DNA of 64,000 nt from Hyphomonas johnsonii MHS-2. Lineage in GTDB: Bacteria; Pseudomonadota; Alphaproteobacteria; Caulobacterales; Hyphomonadaceae. Positions 45,867-55,249 of this stretch are shown here, piece by piece. The stretch is from the NCBI RefSeq assembly GCF_000685275.1, contig NZ_ARYK01000004.1, positions 62,001 through 126,000 on the forward strand, in the 5' to 3' direction. The notes under the pieces were generated by a model. The model made no database searches. It had not been told where the DNA came from and saw nothing but the letters and a program-made list of their open reading frames with translations. The position numbers and the translations under genes were made by a program. The first letter of the stretch is position 1, and every line of letters begins with the position of its first letter.

Positions 45867-47104
45867 GCCACCCGCCCACCATCCTTCACCCGCAGGCTGA
45901 CCAGGCACAGCGTCCACAGGCATATCCCCATCCCCAGTGCCAGCACGGCATTGCCGTGCCATCCGGCCAGGTCATAGGCCGTCGTCCCTGCCCAGCTCGC
46001 CGCCCCGGCGCCGAGGAACATGATCACGATGTAGACCGTCATCAGGCGCGTGCGGATGTCCGACGCCTTGCTCAGGAAGGTCATGCGCGTGGTGATGTCG
46101 ATCAGCGGCCCGCCGATATTCATGATCACGATCGGGATCATCAACAGCCACAGGCTGTTGCCGAAGAAGAACAGCAGCGTCACGCCCAGCAGCTGTGTCG
46201 ACGCCACTGTCAGGCGCGCCCGTTTCGGGCCCACCTTGTCGGCCCACGCGCCAAGGCGCGGCGTCGTCACCAGGTTGATGATCGAAAAGATCGCGAGATA
46301 GCCGACCACGTCGACGCCATAGCCCATTTCGGGACTGGTCAGGTGCAGGCCGAGGCCCAGCCAGATCGACAGGAATATCCCGAAGCTCAGCGCCTGGATC
46401 GCGCCCGACAGCAGGATTTCCGGATAATTGCGCACGATCGGAACGATTGACGCGATCAGCCCGACATAGGAGCGTCCGGCCGGTGCGTCCGCGCCCTCCC
46501 GCCGCTTCTCCAGGATCAGGGGCAGGGCAAAGCTCACCGCCAGCATCAGGCCCGTGGCGGCGAAATAGACCGCGCGCCAGCCGAAATGCTCCGCGATCAC
46601 GCCGGCCCCGGCGCGCGCCACCAGGATGCCGGCAATGATGCCGGTCGCGATGATGGCCGTCGCCCGGCCCAGGTCGCCCGGCGCCACGCGCTTCGACACA
46701 TAGGCCGGCAACAGGTAGGGCGCGATGGTGAAGAAGCCGAGCAGCGTCGAGCCGGTCACGAACAGCCAATAGTCCTGCGCAAAGGTCATCAGGGCGATCG
46801 ACAGGAACTGCGCCGCCACGAAGATCGAGACCAGCTTGCGGTTGCTCACCCAGTCGCCCAGCGGCAGCAGCAGCAGGATGCCCAGCGCCAGCGCGATCTG
46901 GTTGAGCGCCGGCACCAGGCCGATCATCGATTCGCTGACACCGAAATGTTTCGCCACCAGCGAGATGATCGGGTGGATGTAATAGGCATTCGCCGTCACC
47001 ACGGCCGTCGCGGCTGCCAGGATGTAAAGGTCACGGTCGGACATGTAGGCCGGCGCGGGGGCGTCAGGCGGGGGCATGTCCTTGCGCGGCGGGCCAATAT
47101 CCAT
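45863..47104 (-). CDS. MFS transporter
   Basis: A 413-residue permease with about 12 helices. It starts at ATG 47104 (MDIGPPRKD). The sequence ANAYYIHPIISLVAKHFGVS, the loop A-type PLGDWVSNRKLVSIF and a second-half RLGAWADKVGPKRARL are MFS features; the type resembles drug or sugar exporters but the substrate is unknown. Its stop overlaps the kinase start (GTGA), so the two are translationally coupled, and a role in glycerate uptake is thinkable. Confidence 0.85.
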   Translation of the reverse strand: MDIGPPRKDMPPPDAPAPAYMSDRDLYILAAATAVVTANAYYIHPIISLVAKHFGVSESMIGLVPALNQIALALGILLLLPLGDWVSNRKLVSIFVAAQFLSIALMTFAQDYWLFVTGSTLLGFFTIAPYLLPAYVSKRVAPGDLGRATAIIATGIIAGILVARAGAGVIAEHFGWRAVYFAATGLMLAVSFALPLILEKRREGADAPAGRSYVGLIASIVPIVRNYPEILLSGAIQALSFGIFLSIWLGLGLHLTSPEMGYGVDVVGYLAIFSIINLVTTPRLGAWADKVGPKRARLTVASTQLLGVTLLFFFGNSLWLLMIPIVIMNIGGPLIDITTRMTFLSKASDIRTRLMTVYIVIMFLGAGAASWAGTTAYDLAGWHGNAVLALGMGICLWTLCLVSLRVKDGGRVA

Positions 47105-47241
47105 GCCCTGACCCAGCCCCAATGCGCCAGCGAAGGCAAGCCTTGACCATGAGGCAGGTGCGGCAAAGGGCAGAACCTGTTTGGAACCCGGCCGGAAGGC
47201 GGCTAGGAAACCCGCAAAACAGCGAAAAAGGAGAAGCAATC

Positions 47242-47919
47242 GTGGAATTCGAAGACGTGGTCATGGGCCGGCGCAGCATTCGCGGCTACCAGAAGAAACC
47301 CGTTCCCAAGGCACTGATCCGGGACGTCCTCGAACTGGCCATGCGCGCGCCCACGTCGCTGAACACCCAGCCGTGGAATTTCTACGTTGTCGCCGGCGAC
47401 GTGCTCGACCGTATCCGCAAGGGCAATGTCGAACGCAACCTTGCCGGTGTGCCGCACTCGCGCGAGTTCCGCATGGGGCCCGACTATGCCGGCGTCCACC
47501 GCGAACGCCAGATCGGCATCGCCATCCAGCTGTTCCAGGCCATGGGCATCGAGCGCCACGACAAGGAGGCGCGCCAGGACTGGGTGCTGCGCGGCTTCCG
47601 CCAGTTCGACGCGCCGGTCTCCATCGTCATCACCTATGACAAGGCGATCCAGGGCAGCGACATCGCCCCGTTCGATTGCGGCGGCGTCGTCAACTGCCTC
47701 GTCAATGCGGCCTGGTCGAAGGGCCTCGGCTGCGTGATCAACTCGCAGGGCATCATGCAGTCGCCGGTCGTGCGCGAACATGCCGGCATTCCCGACGACC
47801 AGGTCATCCAGACCTGCGTTGCCATGGGCTGGCCCGATGACAGCTTTCCCGCCAACGCCGTCGTCTCGACCCGCAAATCGGTCGATGAAGCCGCGACCTT
47901 TGTCGGTTTCGACGATTGA
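47242..47919 (+). CDS. nitroreductase family protein
   Basis: A 225-residue FMN-dependent oxidoreductase. GRRSIRGYQKKPV at the start, RAPTSLNTQPWNFYVV and GLGCVINSQG are nitroreductase signatures for FMN binding. The start is GTG 47242 behind AAGGAGAAG. The substrate is unknown; members reduce nitro compounds, quinones or flavins with NAD(P)H. Confidence 0.93.
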   Translation: MEFEDVVMGRRSIRGYQKKPVPKALIRDVLELAMRAPTSLNTQPWNFYVVAGDVLDRIRKGNVERNLAGVPHSREFRMGPDYAGVHRERQIGIAIQLFQAMGIERHDKEARQDWVLRGFRQFDAPVSIVITYDKAIQGSDIAPFDCGGVVNCLVNAAWSKGLGCVINSQGIMQSPVVREHAGIPDDQVIQTCVAMGWPDDSFPANAVVSTRKSVDEAATFVGFDD

Positions 47920-47944
47920 CCTGCCAAAGCCGATAGTCCGCCCT

Positions 47945-47964
47945 GCGTGACCTGCGGGTCACGC
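47945..47964 (+). terminator. stem-loop after the nitroreductase gene
   Basis: GCGTGACC and GGTCACGC form a perfect 8-bp stem with the tetraloop TGCG, 25 bases after the stop. No U-run follows (GCTGTTACG), so termination is possible but not certain. Confidence 0.4.
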
Positions 47965-47998
47965 GCTGTTACGTTGCCACAAACACCGGAGCCCCCTC

Positions 47999-49006
47999 AT
48001 GTCGAACAAACTGGAACTCAACCGCCGTCACCTGATGATGGGCGCCGGCCTGGCAGCGACGGCCTTTGCCGCCGGTGCAACGCAGGCCCATGCCGAAACC
48101 GGCACCACCGCGCCGGACCTGACCGGCAAGTCCATCCTGATCACCGGCTGCTCGTCCGGCTTTGGCCGCCTTGGTGCAGAACATTATGCCCGCCTCGGCG
48201 CGAAAGTGTTCGCGACCATGCGCAACCTGCCGCGGCCGGAGGCCGACGAACTGACGGCCCTCGCCGCCAGCGATAATCTCGATATCACCGTGATCGAAAT
48301 CGACGTCACCTCGGACGAGCAGGTCGAGGCTGGCGTTGCCGAGGCGCTCAGTGCCGCCGGTGGCGCGATTGATGTCCTCATCAACAATGCGGGCATTGCC
48401 TTTGCCGGGCCGATCGAAGTGCAGGACATGGCTGCCACGCAGCTGATCTTCGACACCAATGTCTTCGGGCCCCAGCGCATGATCCGCGCGGTGCTTCCCG
48501 CCATGCGCGCCGCCGGCAGCGGGCAGGTCTTCAATATCGCCTCCCAGCTCGGCCGCGTCATCGTTCCGGGCTACGCGCACTACTCACCGACCAAGTTCGC
48601 CCTCGAGGCGCTCAGCGAACAGCTCGCCTATGAGACAGTCACGCAGGGCATCGACGTGACGATCATCGAGCCCGGCGGCTATCCGACCGAAATCTGGGAA
48701 AACCAGGTCGCCCTGTCCGCCGCGCTCAAGGCCCGGCTGCCGGAAGAATTGCTGACCGCCTATCCGAACATGACGGCCCAGATGGGCGTCGAGAACGGCG
48801 GCGGCGGCGGGGATACCGACCCGATGGACATTCCGCGCAACATTGCCGGGATCATCGCCATGCCCGCCGGCACACGCCCCCTGCGCCGCGCCGTGCATCC
48901 GGTGTCCCGCCCGCAGGAAGCCATCAATGCGGTGTCGGCCCAGCAACAGCTGGCCATGCTCGGCAATTCGCCCTACGGCCCGCTGGTCAAGGCCGTGCTC
49001 GACTAG
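47999..49006 (+). CDS. SDR family oxidoreductase with a Tat signal
   Basis: A 335-residue short-chain dehydrogenase whose N-terminus carries a twin-arginine signal (LNRRHLMMGAGLAATAFAAG, ending AHAET). The SDR core follows: TGCSSGFGRLG, NNAGIAFAG, and the catalytic YSPTKFALE after the Ser strand. Classical SDRs need a nucleotide cofactor and are cytoplasmic; export by Tat implies folding with cofactor before export. The stop shares CTAG with the opposing methyltransferase gene. Confidence 0.88.
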   Translation: MSNKLELNRRHLMMGAGLAATAFAAGATQAHAETGTTAPDLTGKSILITGCSSGFGRLGAEHYARLGAKVFATMRNLPRPEADELTALAASDNLDITVIEIDVTSDEQVEAGVAEALSAAGGAIDVLINNAGIAFAGPIEVQDMAATQLIFDTNVFGPQRMIRAVLPAMRAAGSGQVFNIASQLGRVIVPGYAHYSPTKFALEALSEQLAYETVTQGIDVTIIEPGGYPTEIWENQVALSAALKARLPEELLTAYPNMTAQMGVENGGGGGDTDPMDIPRNIAGIIAMPAGTRPLRRAVHPVSRPQEAINAVSAQQQLAMLGNSPYGPLVKAVLD

Positions 49007-49833
49007 GCCTGCGCGCGGATCATCCAGCACGCTGCATTGAAGCGCACCTCGTCGCCGTGCACATAAGGCGCGAAGGCGGCCCGCGCGGTTTCGATCACGC
49101 GGGCCCTTGTCGCGTCATCCACGTCCTGCAGCGCCGCGCCGACCGGCCCGCGCTGGATCAGGAACCCGTCAATCGCCGCCGCCGGCATGGTGCAGGCAAA
49201 GTCCACAGGCACGAATGCGATTCCGGTCCATCCGCTGTCAGCCAGGATGCGGCGGGTGCGGTCTGCATCCGCCAGCCCGAATTGCCCGGGCACGTCCTCC
49301 TCGCGGGCAGGCATGTCCGGCAGCAGGGGGGCCGCCGCCCGCTCGGCCGTCGTCATGAAGGGATTGTCCGCCATGCTGCGCCAGGCGATGCAGCGCAGGC
49401 GCCCGCCGGCTGCGCAGGCCCGTCTCAGGTTGCTGAAGGCGGCGACCGGATCGTCAAAGAACATGATCCCGAACCGCGACACGATCGTGTCGTATTGCCC
49501 TGGCGCGAAGGCATGGGTCTGGGCATCGGCGCGAATGAACTGCGCTGTCGCGCCTGCATCCTTCGCGCGGGCCCGGGCGAGCGCCAGCATGGGCTCTGAT
49601 ATGTCGAGGCCCGTGCAGGCGGCGCTGTCGCCCAGCGCGCGCGAGATCGCCAGCGTTGTGGCGCCGGTGCCGCACCCGACATCCAGCACATTGCGGGCCG
49701 GGGCTTCCGTCACCGTCTCGACGATCCGCTCCGCAACGGGGGCAAACATGCCGTCCAGCATGGCCTGCCCCTTCACCCAGCCTTCGGCCGCCGGACCGTT
49801 CCAGAATCTCGCCTGTGCTTCATTGATCGTCAT
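49003..49833 (-). CDS. class I SAM-dependent methyltransferase
   Basis: A 276-residue enzyme. SAM motif I is VLDVGCGTGATTL and the acidic residue of motif II is in GLDISEPMLALARARA. RCIAWRSMADNPF follows in the second half. The methyl acceptor is unknown. Convergent with the Tat-type SDR gene, sharing a CTAG stop. Confidence 0.9.
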   Translation of the reverse strand: MTINEAQARFWNGPAAEGWVKGQAMLDGMFAPVAERIVETVTEAPARNVLDVGCGTGATTLAISRALGDSAACTGLDISEPMLALARARAKDAGATAQFIRADAQTHAFAPGQYDTIVSRFGIMFFDDPVAAFSNLRRACAAGGRLRCIAWRSMADNPFMTTAERAAAPLLPDMPAREEDVPGQFGLADADRTRRILADSGWTGIAFVPVDFACTMPAAAIDGFLIQRGPVGAALQDVDDATRARVIETARAAFAPYVHGDEVRFNAACWMIRAQA

Positions 49834-50005
49834 GGCCGTCTCCCCGGGCGTGAATGCCCGTTTCCGAACCGCACTCTGCCACGCCAGGCCAGCCCGAGGT
49901 CAAGCCCGTGCCGGATTTTGACGGGGCTCGCGGCCAGGGTGGGCGAACCGGGCAAGGCCATCTCCCGGCTGGCAAGCGGACGGATTTGCCCCTATGAGGC
50001 TGGGC

Positions 50006-50491
50006 ATGGCGCAGCTCCTCATCGTCTGGCATTCCCGCACCGGCGGCACCCTGCAAATGGCAGAAGCCGCTGCCGATGCGGCGCGTGCCGAGACCGAAAC
50101 CGTCCTGAAGCGCGCTGACGAAGCGACAACCTTCGACGTCTTCTCCGCCGACGGCTATCTTTTCGCGGCCCCGGAAAACCTCGCGGCCGTGTCCGGCGAG
50201 ATGAAGGAATTCTTCGACCGGTGCTATTACCCGCTGCTCGGGCGCATCGAGGGGCGACCCTATGCCCAGATGGTCTGTGCCGGTTCCGACGGCGAGAATG
50301 CCGCCCGCCAGATGCGCCGCATCGCGACCGGCTGGCGCCTGAAGGAAGTCCAGCCGCCCCTCATCATCTGCACGCATGCGCAGACCCCGGAAGCCATCCT
50401 CGCGGTGAAGACCATCACTCCCCGCGACATTGCCCGCTGCCGCGATGTCGGCACGGCCCTCGGCGCCGGCCTCGCGATGGGCGTTTTCTGA
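50006..50491 (+). CDS. flavodoxin-like protein
   Basis: A 161-residue protein with a flavodoxin-like N-terminus: LLIVWHSRTGGTLQMAE carries the phosphate-binding loop for FMN. The middle (LFAAPENLAAVSGEMKEFFDR) resembles small NADPH-dependent FMN reductases. ATG 50006 follows GAGG. It may reduce flavin or quinone; no partner gene indicates which. Confidence 0.8.
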   Translation: MAQLLIVWHSRTGGTLQMAEAAADAARAETETVLKRADEATTFDVFSADGYLFAAPENLAAVSGEMKEFFDRCYYPLLGRIEGRPYAQMVCAGSDGENAARQMRRIATGWRLKEVQPPLIICTHAQTPEAILAVKTITPRDIARCRDVGTALGAGLAMGVF

Positions 50492-50598
50492 AGGCCCTGC
50501 GCCCCGTCTCCCCCGGACAATCGCCCGCAACCCGCCGCCGCCACAGGCCGCGTCGCAATCGTATCCCACACTTGCGCCAGCCGATTATACTTGCGGGC

Positions 50599-50949
50599 AT
50601 GAACCCGCTCTACGCTCCGTTATATGCCCATGTCATGGTCCTGTTCTGGCCGTGGCTGTGGTGGCAGTTGCACGTGATCGAGCGCTGGCGCCGGCAAACC
50701 GGGCGCGGCCTGCTGATCGCTGTCGATCAATGGGGCAATGTCCATGTCCGCTTTGTGGAAGACGCTCCGTGTGCGGCGTCCGGGGCCGCTCGTGCGCCGG
50801 TCTCCCGCCGGCTCGCGCTTGCGCTGGGCGACGCGGTCGCCCCGCTCTGGGCCATGCTCGCGCCGCGTGCGGATCGGGCTGCCCATCCGGCCAGCGGTCC
50901 CGCGTGTCGCCGGGAATGCGGCTATCTCTGCCCCGCCCCCGAAACCTGA
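50599..50949 (+). CDS. small protein with N-terminal aromatic helix, unknown
   Basis: A 116-residue protein I do not recognise. Residues 7-32 are unusually rich in Trp and hydrophobic residues (LFWPWLWWQLHVIERW) and may be a membrane segment; then comes a short beta-like stretch (LLIAVDQWGNVHVRFVEDA). Four cysteines lie in the C-terminal half. The start is inferred from the family-independent ATG at 50599; another in-frame start further upstream is unlikely. Function cannot be assigned. Confidence 0.5.
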   Translation: MNPLYAPLYAHVMVLFWPWLWWQLHVIERWRRQTGRGLLIAVDQWGNVHVRFVEDAPCAASGAARAPVSRRLALALGDAVAPLWAMLAPRADRAAHPASGPACRRECGYLCPAPET

Positions 50950-51073
50950 CCGTCGGCCAGTCCCTGCCAATCCAGTCCGTCTCCCAAGCGCCCTCGCAGG
51001 CGCCGCACGCGCAGGCGCAAAGGCTTGCGCTGCGGTCGCCGCCACGTCACGGTAACAAAAAAGGGGGAGGCAC

Positions 51074-51526
51074 ATGATGACTTACGAGACTCTGTTTTCG
51101 CTGATCAATCTCAGCGTGCTGCCGGCCTGGCTCCTGCTGGCCATCCTGCCGCGCGCCGGCCTCACCAGGACGATTGTCCATTCCGGTCTCTATCCGCTCG
51201 CGCTCGGCCTGTTCTATGTCGTCACCATGTCGATGACGCTGTTCTTCGGCATGGGGGCAGAGGGTGGCGGGTTCGGCAGCGCCGCCGGCGTCTCGCAGAT
51301 CTTCTCCCACCCGCTCGGCATCCTGGTCGGCTGGTCGCACTACCTCGTGTTCGATCTCTTCGTCGGCAGCTGGCAGGCGCGTGACGCCCAGCGCCGCGGC
51401 TTGCCCCACTTGGCGCTGGTGCCCTGCCTGTTCTTCACGCTGATGTTGGGCCCGGTCGGGCTCCTGCTCTACCTGATCGTCCGCAAGCTGGCCGGCAAGG
51501 GGGGCTGGAGCCTCGTCGAGGCCTAG
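51074..51526 (+). CDS. ABA4-like (DUF4281) membrane protein
   Basis: A 150-residue membrane protein with four helices (LINLSVLPAWLLLAILP, LALGLFYVVTMSMTLFF, HPLGILVGWSHYLVFDLFVG and LALVPCLFFTLMLGPVGLLLYL). WSHYLVFDLFVGSW and LMLGPVGLLLYL are marks of the ABA4-like family, named from a plant protein needed for neoxanthin synthesis; the bacterial role is unproved. GGGGGAGG lies before the ATG. The stop shares CTAG with the opposing gene. Confidence 0.85.
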   Translation: MMTYETLFSLINLSVLPAWLLLAILPRAGLTRTIVHSGLYPLALGLFYVVTMSMTLFFGMGAEGGGFGSAAGVSQIFSHPLGILVGWSHYLVFDLFVGSWQARDAQRRGLPHLALVPCLFFTLMLGPVGLLLYLIVRKLAGKGGWSLVEA

Positions 51527-51957
51527 GCCTCGGGCGGGGTCTCGAACAGGTCCATCTGGCGCGGGTCGACAAACCGCTTGCGCGACGGTTTCGTCCGCCC
51601 CGAGCGGAAATACAGGTCGTCCGTATGGTCGTCGCCCTCTGGCGCCGGTTTCGCGGCCTTTGCCGGTGCCGGCTTCTTCGCCTTCGCCGCCTTCACCAGC
51701 CGCCAGAAGGTCACCGCCAGCACCGGCGCGCCCTTGTCGTCCTCGTAGCGCTGCAGGAAGCCGTGCGCGACACCGCCGGAATTGGCCGCCATCTGCTCGG
51801 TCGCATCGGCATCGCTCAGGCTCAGCCATTCGGTGTGCAGCGACTCGACCACCAGGGCTCCGGCCAGCTCCTCGGCCTCGGCGCGCGTACGGGCGGCTTT
51901 CACGCCGGGTTTCAGCGCGTCCTTGACCGTTGCGGCGAGGGGATAGGCTTGGCTCAT
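51523..51957 (-). CDS. uncharacterised protein downstream of mmcB
   Basis: A 144-residue protein I do not recognise. Residues 1-95 look like a compact helical-beta domain (ELAGALVVESLHTEWLSLSD, then VLAVTFWRLVKAAKA), followed by a Lys/Ala/Pro-rich linker and a basic-aromatic tail (KRFVDPRQMDLFETP). It starts eight bases after mmcB on the same strand and is thus probably transcribed with it from the SOS-type promoter. Length, tail and context suggest a DNA-repair accessory, but that is inference. Confidence 0.6.
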   Translation of the reverse strand: MSQAYPLAATVKDALKPGVKAARTRAEAEELAGALVVESLHTEWLSLSDADATEQMAANSGGVAHGFLQRYEDDKGAPVLAVTFWRLVKAAKAKKPAPAKAAKPAPEGDDHTDDLYFRSGRTKPSRKRFVDPRQMDLFETPPEA

Positions 51958-51965
51958 CAGCGCGC

Positions 51966-52451
51966 TCAGGTAGGCGACAGCGGCCCCGGCGTCCAGCCCG
52001 TATCCTGGCTTGCCTGCAATCGTCCCGCTGCCAGCCGCGCCAGCCGCAGGGTCACCGCCTTGCGCCGCGCCCCGGCCAGCTTGTCCAGCGGTGCCTCGCG
52101 GATCACCGCCGCGCCGAAGGCATCGGCAATGATCAGGCCCGCCTCTTCGGGGATCAGGGCCTGCGGGAAATCCTCGCCCACGGCGAAGTAGAACCGGTCG
52201 CAGAAGGGCATGTATTCGGGCCATTTGGAATCCGACCGGAAATCGGCGACCGACGACTTGATCTCCACCATCGCCACTTCGCCAGCCGGCCCCAGCGCGG
52301 CAATGTCGGCCCGCCGGTTATTGGCCAGCGTCATTTCCGTCACGCCGAAATAGCCGAGCCCCGCCAGCAGGCGCAGCGTGCCGCGCGCAATCTCGCCCGC
52401 GCGGGTCTGTGGCAGGTCGGCAGGGAGGGCGCGTATATCACCGTCCGGCAT
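51966..52451 (-). CDS. mmcB: MmcB family DNA repair protein
   Basis: A 161-residue nuclease-like protein. The alphaproteobacterial MmcB signature is visible: NNRRADIAALG, VEIKSSVADFRSDSKW and CDRFYFAVGEDFP, with the PD-(D/E)XK-like acidic pair. In Caulobacter mmcB is SOS-induced and protects against mitomycin C. A LexA box lies 17-31 bases upstream. ATG 52451 is chosen because the frame's upstream extension (to 52538) crosses that box. Confidence 0.92.
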   Translation of the reverse strand: MPDGDIRALPADLPQTRAGEIARGTLRLLAGLGYFGVTEMTLANNRRADIAALGPAGEVAMVEIKSSVADFRSDSKWPEYMPFCDRFYFAVGEDFPQALIPEEAGLIIADAFGAAVIREAPLDKLAGARRKAVTLRLARLAAGRLQASQDTGWTPGPLSPT

Positions 52452-52467
52452 GGGATCAGGGCTTTCC

Positions 52468-52482
52468 GTTCTGGAATTGTTC
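52468..52482 (-). promoter_or_regulatory. LexA (SOS) box GTTC-N7-GTTC
   Basis: GTTCTGGAATTGTTC is a perfect direct-repeat SOS box of the alphaproteobacterial LexA, on the plus strand as GTTC-N7-GTTC and thus GAAC-N7-GAAC towards mmcB. It ends 17 bases before the mmcB ATG. An SOS box before mmcB is expected from Caulobacter. Confidence 0.8.
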
Positions 52483-52646
52483 CTGTGCAACCCTAAGCCC
52501 GCCGCCCGCAGCCGGTCAAGCCGCCGGGCCGGCCGCAATGCCCTTCACCGAAATGTTAACGCCGCGAGTGGTCCAATTCGGGGCCTGAGTACGTAGAAAC
52601 ATCACACAGGCGGGCGCCCGCCTGCCTCGCTCAGGAGACCGGCAAC

Positions 52647-53534
52647 ATGGCAAGTGCCTATGATTTCAATGGTCCGGCCGACCGCAGGTTCGTCAAGGCC
52701 GCGATGAAAACGCCAATGCTGGAGCCGGACCGCGAGTTCGACCTCGCCCGCCGCTGGCGCGAGGACAAAGACGAATCCGCCCTGCATGAACTCACAACCG
52801 CCTATATGCGCCTCGTCGTCGCGATGGCGGCGCGCTTCCGCCATTATGGCCTGCCGATGTCCGATCTCATTTCCGAGGGCTGTGTCGGCCTGATGCAGGC
52901 GGCTGGCCGGTTCGAGCCGGCTCGCGAAGTGCGCTTCTCGACCTATGCCAGCTGGTGGATCCGCGCGGCCATCCAGGACTATGTCCTGCGCAACTGGTCG
53001 ATCGTGCGCACCGGCACCACGGCGGCCCAGAAATCCCTGTTCTTCAACCTGCGCCGCCTGCGCGCCCAGATCGACGATACCGGCGACGGCGTCATGACGC
53101 GGGACAACAAGGCCTGGATCGCCGACCATCTCGGCGTGCCCCTGCGCGATGTCGAAAACATGGCGTCGCGCCTGTCAGCGGCCGACCGTTCTCTGAATGC
53201 GCCGCTGTCGGTCGACGGGGATGGCGAATGGCAGGACCTGATCGTCGACACGTCCGCTATCCCGGAAGACCAGGTCATGGCCCGCCGCGACGATACACGC
53301 CGCAAGCAATGGATTGCCGACGCGCTGAAGGCGCTGAACGAGCGTGAGACGCACATCATCCGCCAGCGCCGCCTCTGCGAGGAAACCGTCACGCTGGAAC
53401 GGCTGGGCGACGAACTCGGGATTTCCAAGGAGCGCGTCCGCCAGATCGAGCACCAGGCCCTCGGCAAGCTGCGCCGCGCGCTGGAACAGATCGTCGGGGA
53501 TCCGGCTGCGTCGGGCCTGATCCCGAACGCCTGA
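52647..53534 (+). CDS. rpoH: RNA polymerase sigma factor RpoH (sigma-32 type)
   Basis: A 295-residue heat-shock sigma factor. Region 2 has the DLISEGCVGLMQAAGRFEP and FSTYASWWIRAAIQDYVLRN core, followed by the RpoH box (QKSLFFNLRRLR), which separates it from RpoD. Region 4 ends with LGDELGISKERVRQIE. ATG 52647 follows AGGAG. Many alphaproteobacteria have two RpoH proteins; which copy this is cannot be told from the window. Confidence 0.95.
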   Translation: MASAYDFNGPADRRFVKAAMKTPMLEPDREFDLARRWREDKDESALHELTTAYMRLVVAMAARFRHYGLPMSDLISEGCVGLMQAAGRFEPAREVRFSTYASWWIRAAIQDYVLRNWSIVRTGTTAAQKSLFFNLRRLRAQIDDTGDGVMTRDNKAWIADHLGVPLRDVENMASRLSAADRSLNAPLSVDGDGEWQDLIVDTSAIPEDQVMARRDDTRRKQWIADALKALNERETHIIRQRRLCEETVTLERLGDELGISKERVRQIEHQALGKLRRALEQIVGDPAASGLIPNA

Positions 53535-53537
53535 TTG

Positions 53538-55247
53538 CTACCAGCCGCCGCCGCCGCCGCCTCCGCCGCCACCACCGGAAAAGCCGCCGCCGCCCGATCC
53601 GGACGAACTGGAACTCTGCGGCAGGGCCGTCGTGACACCCGAACTCATGCTGTCCACCATGCCGCTGGTCATCCGCCCGACATCGCGGAATCCGTCGGAC
53701 GCCATATTGGTCCAGACCGGGTTGTAGGCCGCTGCCTCATCCGGGATCAGCCGTTCGAAATGCTTGGTCCACGGCTTCTCGACACCCAGCGCCACGGCAT
53801 AGGGCAGGAAGGTCTCGTAGCGCTCTGTCGTCATCGGCGGCGGCGCCTCGCTGCCCACCTTGACGGCGTTCAGCTGCAGCTTCTCGGCCGTCTCCATGTA
53901 CAGTCGGAACCCTTCGATCTCGGTGCGCACATCCTGGCCGAGCCTGGTCGGCGCCGGCATCAAATACATGAACCAGCCATTGAGCACGGCCAGCGCCAGC
54001 AGCACGCCGGTATGCCACCAGGACCAGTTGGTCGCCTGCGTGATGGCCAGGGCAATCGCCCCGCCCGTCAGGGCCACAGCGGCCACCGTATAGAGCGCAT
54101 TCCACCTGAAATACTTGCGGCCATACTTGCGGCCCAGCGCCGTGCGGAAACTGGCATAGGCGGCCGTGAAGGCTGCGTTGTACTTGTCGCCCAGCGTGAA
54201 CGTGTCCCGGCCGCCGAACACGCCCTGCTCCAGCGCCAGGTCTTCGGCCGTGAACTGGCCCGGCGTGCTGGCCGCGTCGGCGCGAACCAGCCGTGTTTCC
54301 TTTTTCTTCTTGCCGGCATCAATCCGTATCTGCCCCTTGACGGCCAGGTTCATCAGCGTCGCGATCAGCGCCTTGTGGCCGGAAACGCTGCGATAATAGA
54401 TGTGATGTACTGCGGCCGGGGAATAGCCTTCCGGCGGTGCGTAGCGCGGGAAGACAGGCCCCTTCGCGGGGTCCCGGCCGACGCGATCGAAGCTGCGCCA
54501 GTAGAAGGTGAACACGCCCAGCAGCGAGACGAGCAGGATCGCCAGCGAACCGTTGCGCTGCCACCAGCGCCGGGTCCTGTCGGCGCTCGACGGCGGATCG
54601 ATCAGGCCCTTGGCCAGGCTGACCACGATGGACAGCCCTTCTTCGCGCTCCAGCGTGCGGGTCGTCCGGAAGACCAGCTGGTCCCCTTCACGCCGGTAGG
54701 AATAGTCGCTGCCGGTTTCACCCTGGCCGCCGGTAAAGGCGATCGAATCGGTCACCCGCCCGCCCGGCGGCAGGATCACGGTGGCCGTCGCTTCCTCGAT
54801 CGGGAAGGCCCAGTAATTGCCGGTGGCGTTCCAGTAGACCTCGTCATGATCCTCGAAATAGCGGACCTGGTTGCGCACCCGGTAGGTAATGTCATAGCGG
54901 TGAGCGCCGTTCTCCAGGTACACGCTGGCAGACCCGATGCGCACGCGCACGGCATTGTCCACGACGCTTTCCTCATAGGGTTCCGGGGCGCCGTCGCGCT
55001 GGACGCTCAGGATCTTGTAGTCGAAGGGCAGGCGGTTGGCGCCGTCCATGTAATAGCGAGGCAGGTCCCGGAAGATGCCGCGCTGGATCTGGTTGTCCTC
55101 GGACGTGACGGCGATCGACTCGGTGACGACGATATCGCCGTTGGTCTCGACATGGAGCGTGACATCGAACCGGTCGATCCGTTCCGCCGCGCTGGCGGCC
55201 ATGACCAGGGTGAGCGCTGCAAGCGCGAGGACAAGGCGGCGGATCAT
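53538..55247 (-). CDS. DUF2207 membrane protein
   Basis: A 569-residue protein with a signal peptide ([17 protein letters not shown]), a large extracytoplasmic beta domain ([30 protein letters not shown]), and two clusters of helices (residues about 235-255 and 380-430). It ends in a Gly-rich, Ser-rich tail finishing in a run of glycines and Trp. The lemA gene directly precedes it (stop two bases before the ATG), a very common pair in bacteria whose job is not known. Confidence 0.9.
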   Translation of the reverse strand: MIRRLVLALAALTLVMAASAAERIDRFDVTLHVETNGDIVVTESIAVTSEDNQIQRGIFRDLPRYYMDGANRLPFDYKILSVQRDGAPEPYEESVVDNAVRVRIGSASVYLENGAHRYDITYRVRNQVRYFEDHDEVYWNATGNYWAFPIEEATATVILPPGGRVTDSIAFTGGQGETGSDYSYRREGDQLVFRTTRTLEREEGLSIVVSLAKGLIDPPSSADRTRRWWQRNGSLAILLVSLLGVFTFYWRSFDRVGRDPAKGPVFPRYAPPEGYSPAAVHHIYYRSVSGHKALIATLMNLAVKGQIRIDAGKKKKETRLVRADAASTPGQFTAEDLALEQGVFGGRDTFTLGDKYNAAFTAAYASFRTALGRKYGRKYFRWNALYTVAAVALTGGAIALAITQATNWSWWHTGVLLALAVLNGWFMYLMPAPTRLGQDVRTEIEGFRLYMETAEKLQLNAVKVGSEAPPPMTTERYETFLPYAVALGVEKPWTKHFERLIPDEAAAYNPVWTNMASDGFRDVGRMTSGMVDSMSSGVTTALPQSSSSSGSGGGGFSGGGGGGGGGGGW

Positions 55248-55249
55248 GA

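Noticed and set aside
47945-47964. The 8-bp hairpin after the nitroreductase gene as a clear terminator
   Set aside because: The stem is perfect but no U-run follows; I list it only as a possible one.
52549-52600. A possible CtrA half-site upstream of rpoH (TTAACGCCGCG)
   Set aside because: Only one TTAA half is present at the right spacing, so it does not fit the two-half consensus.
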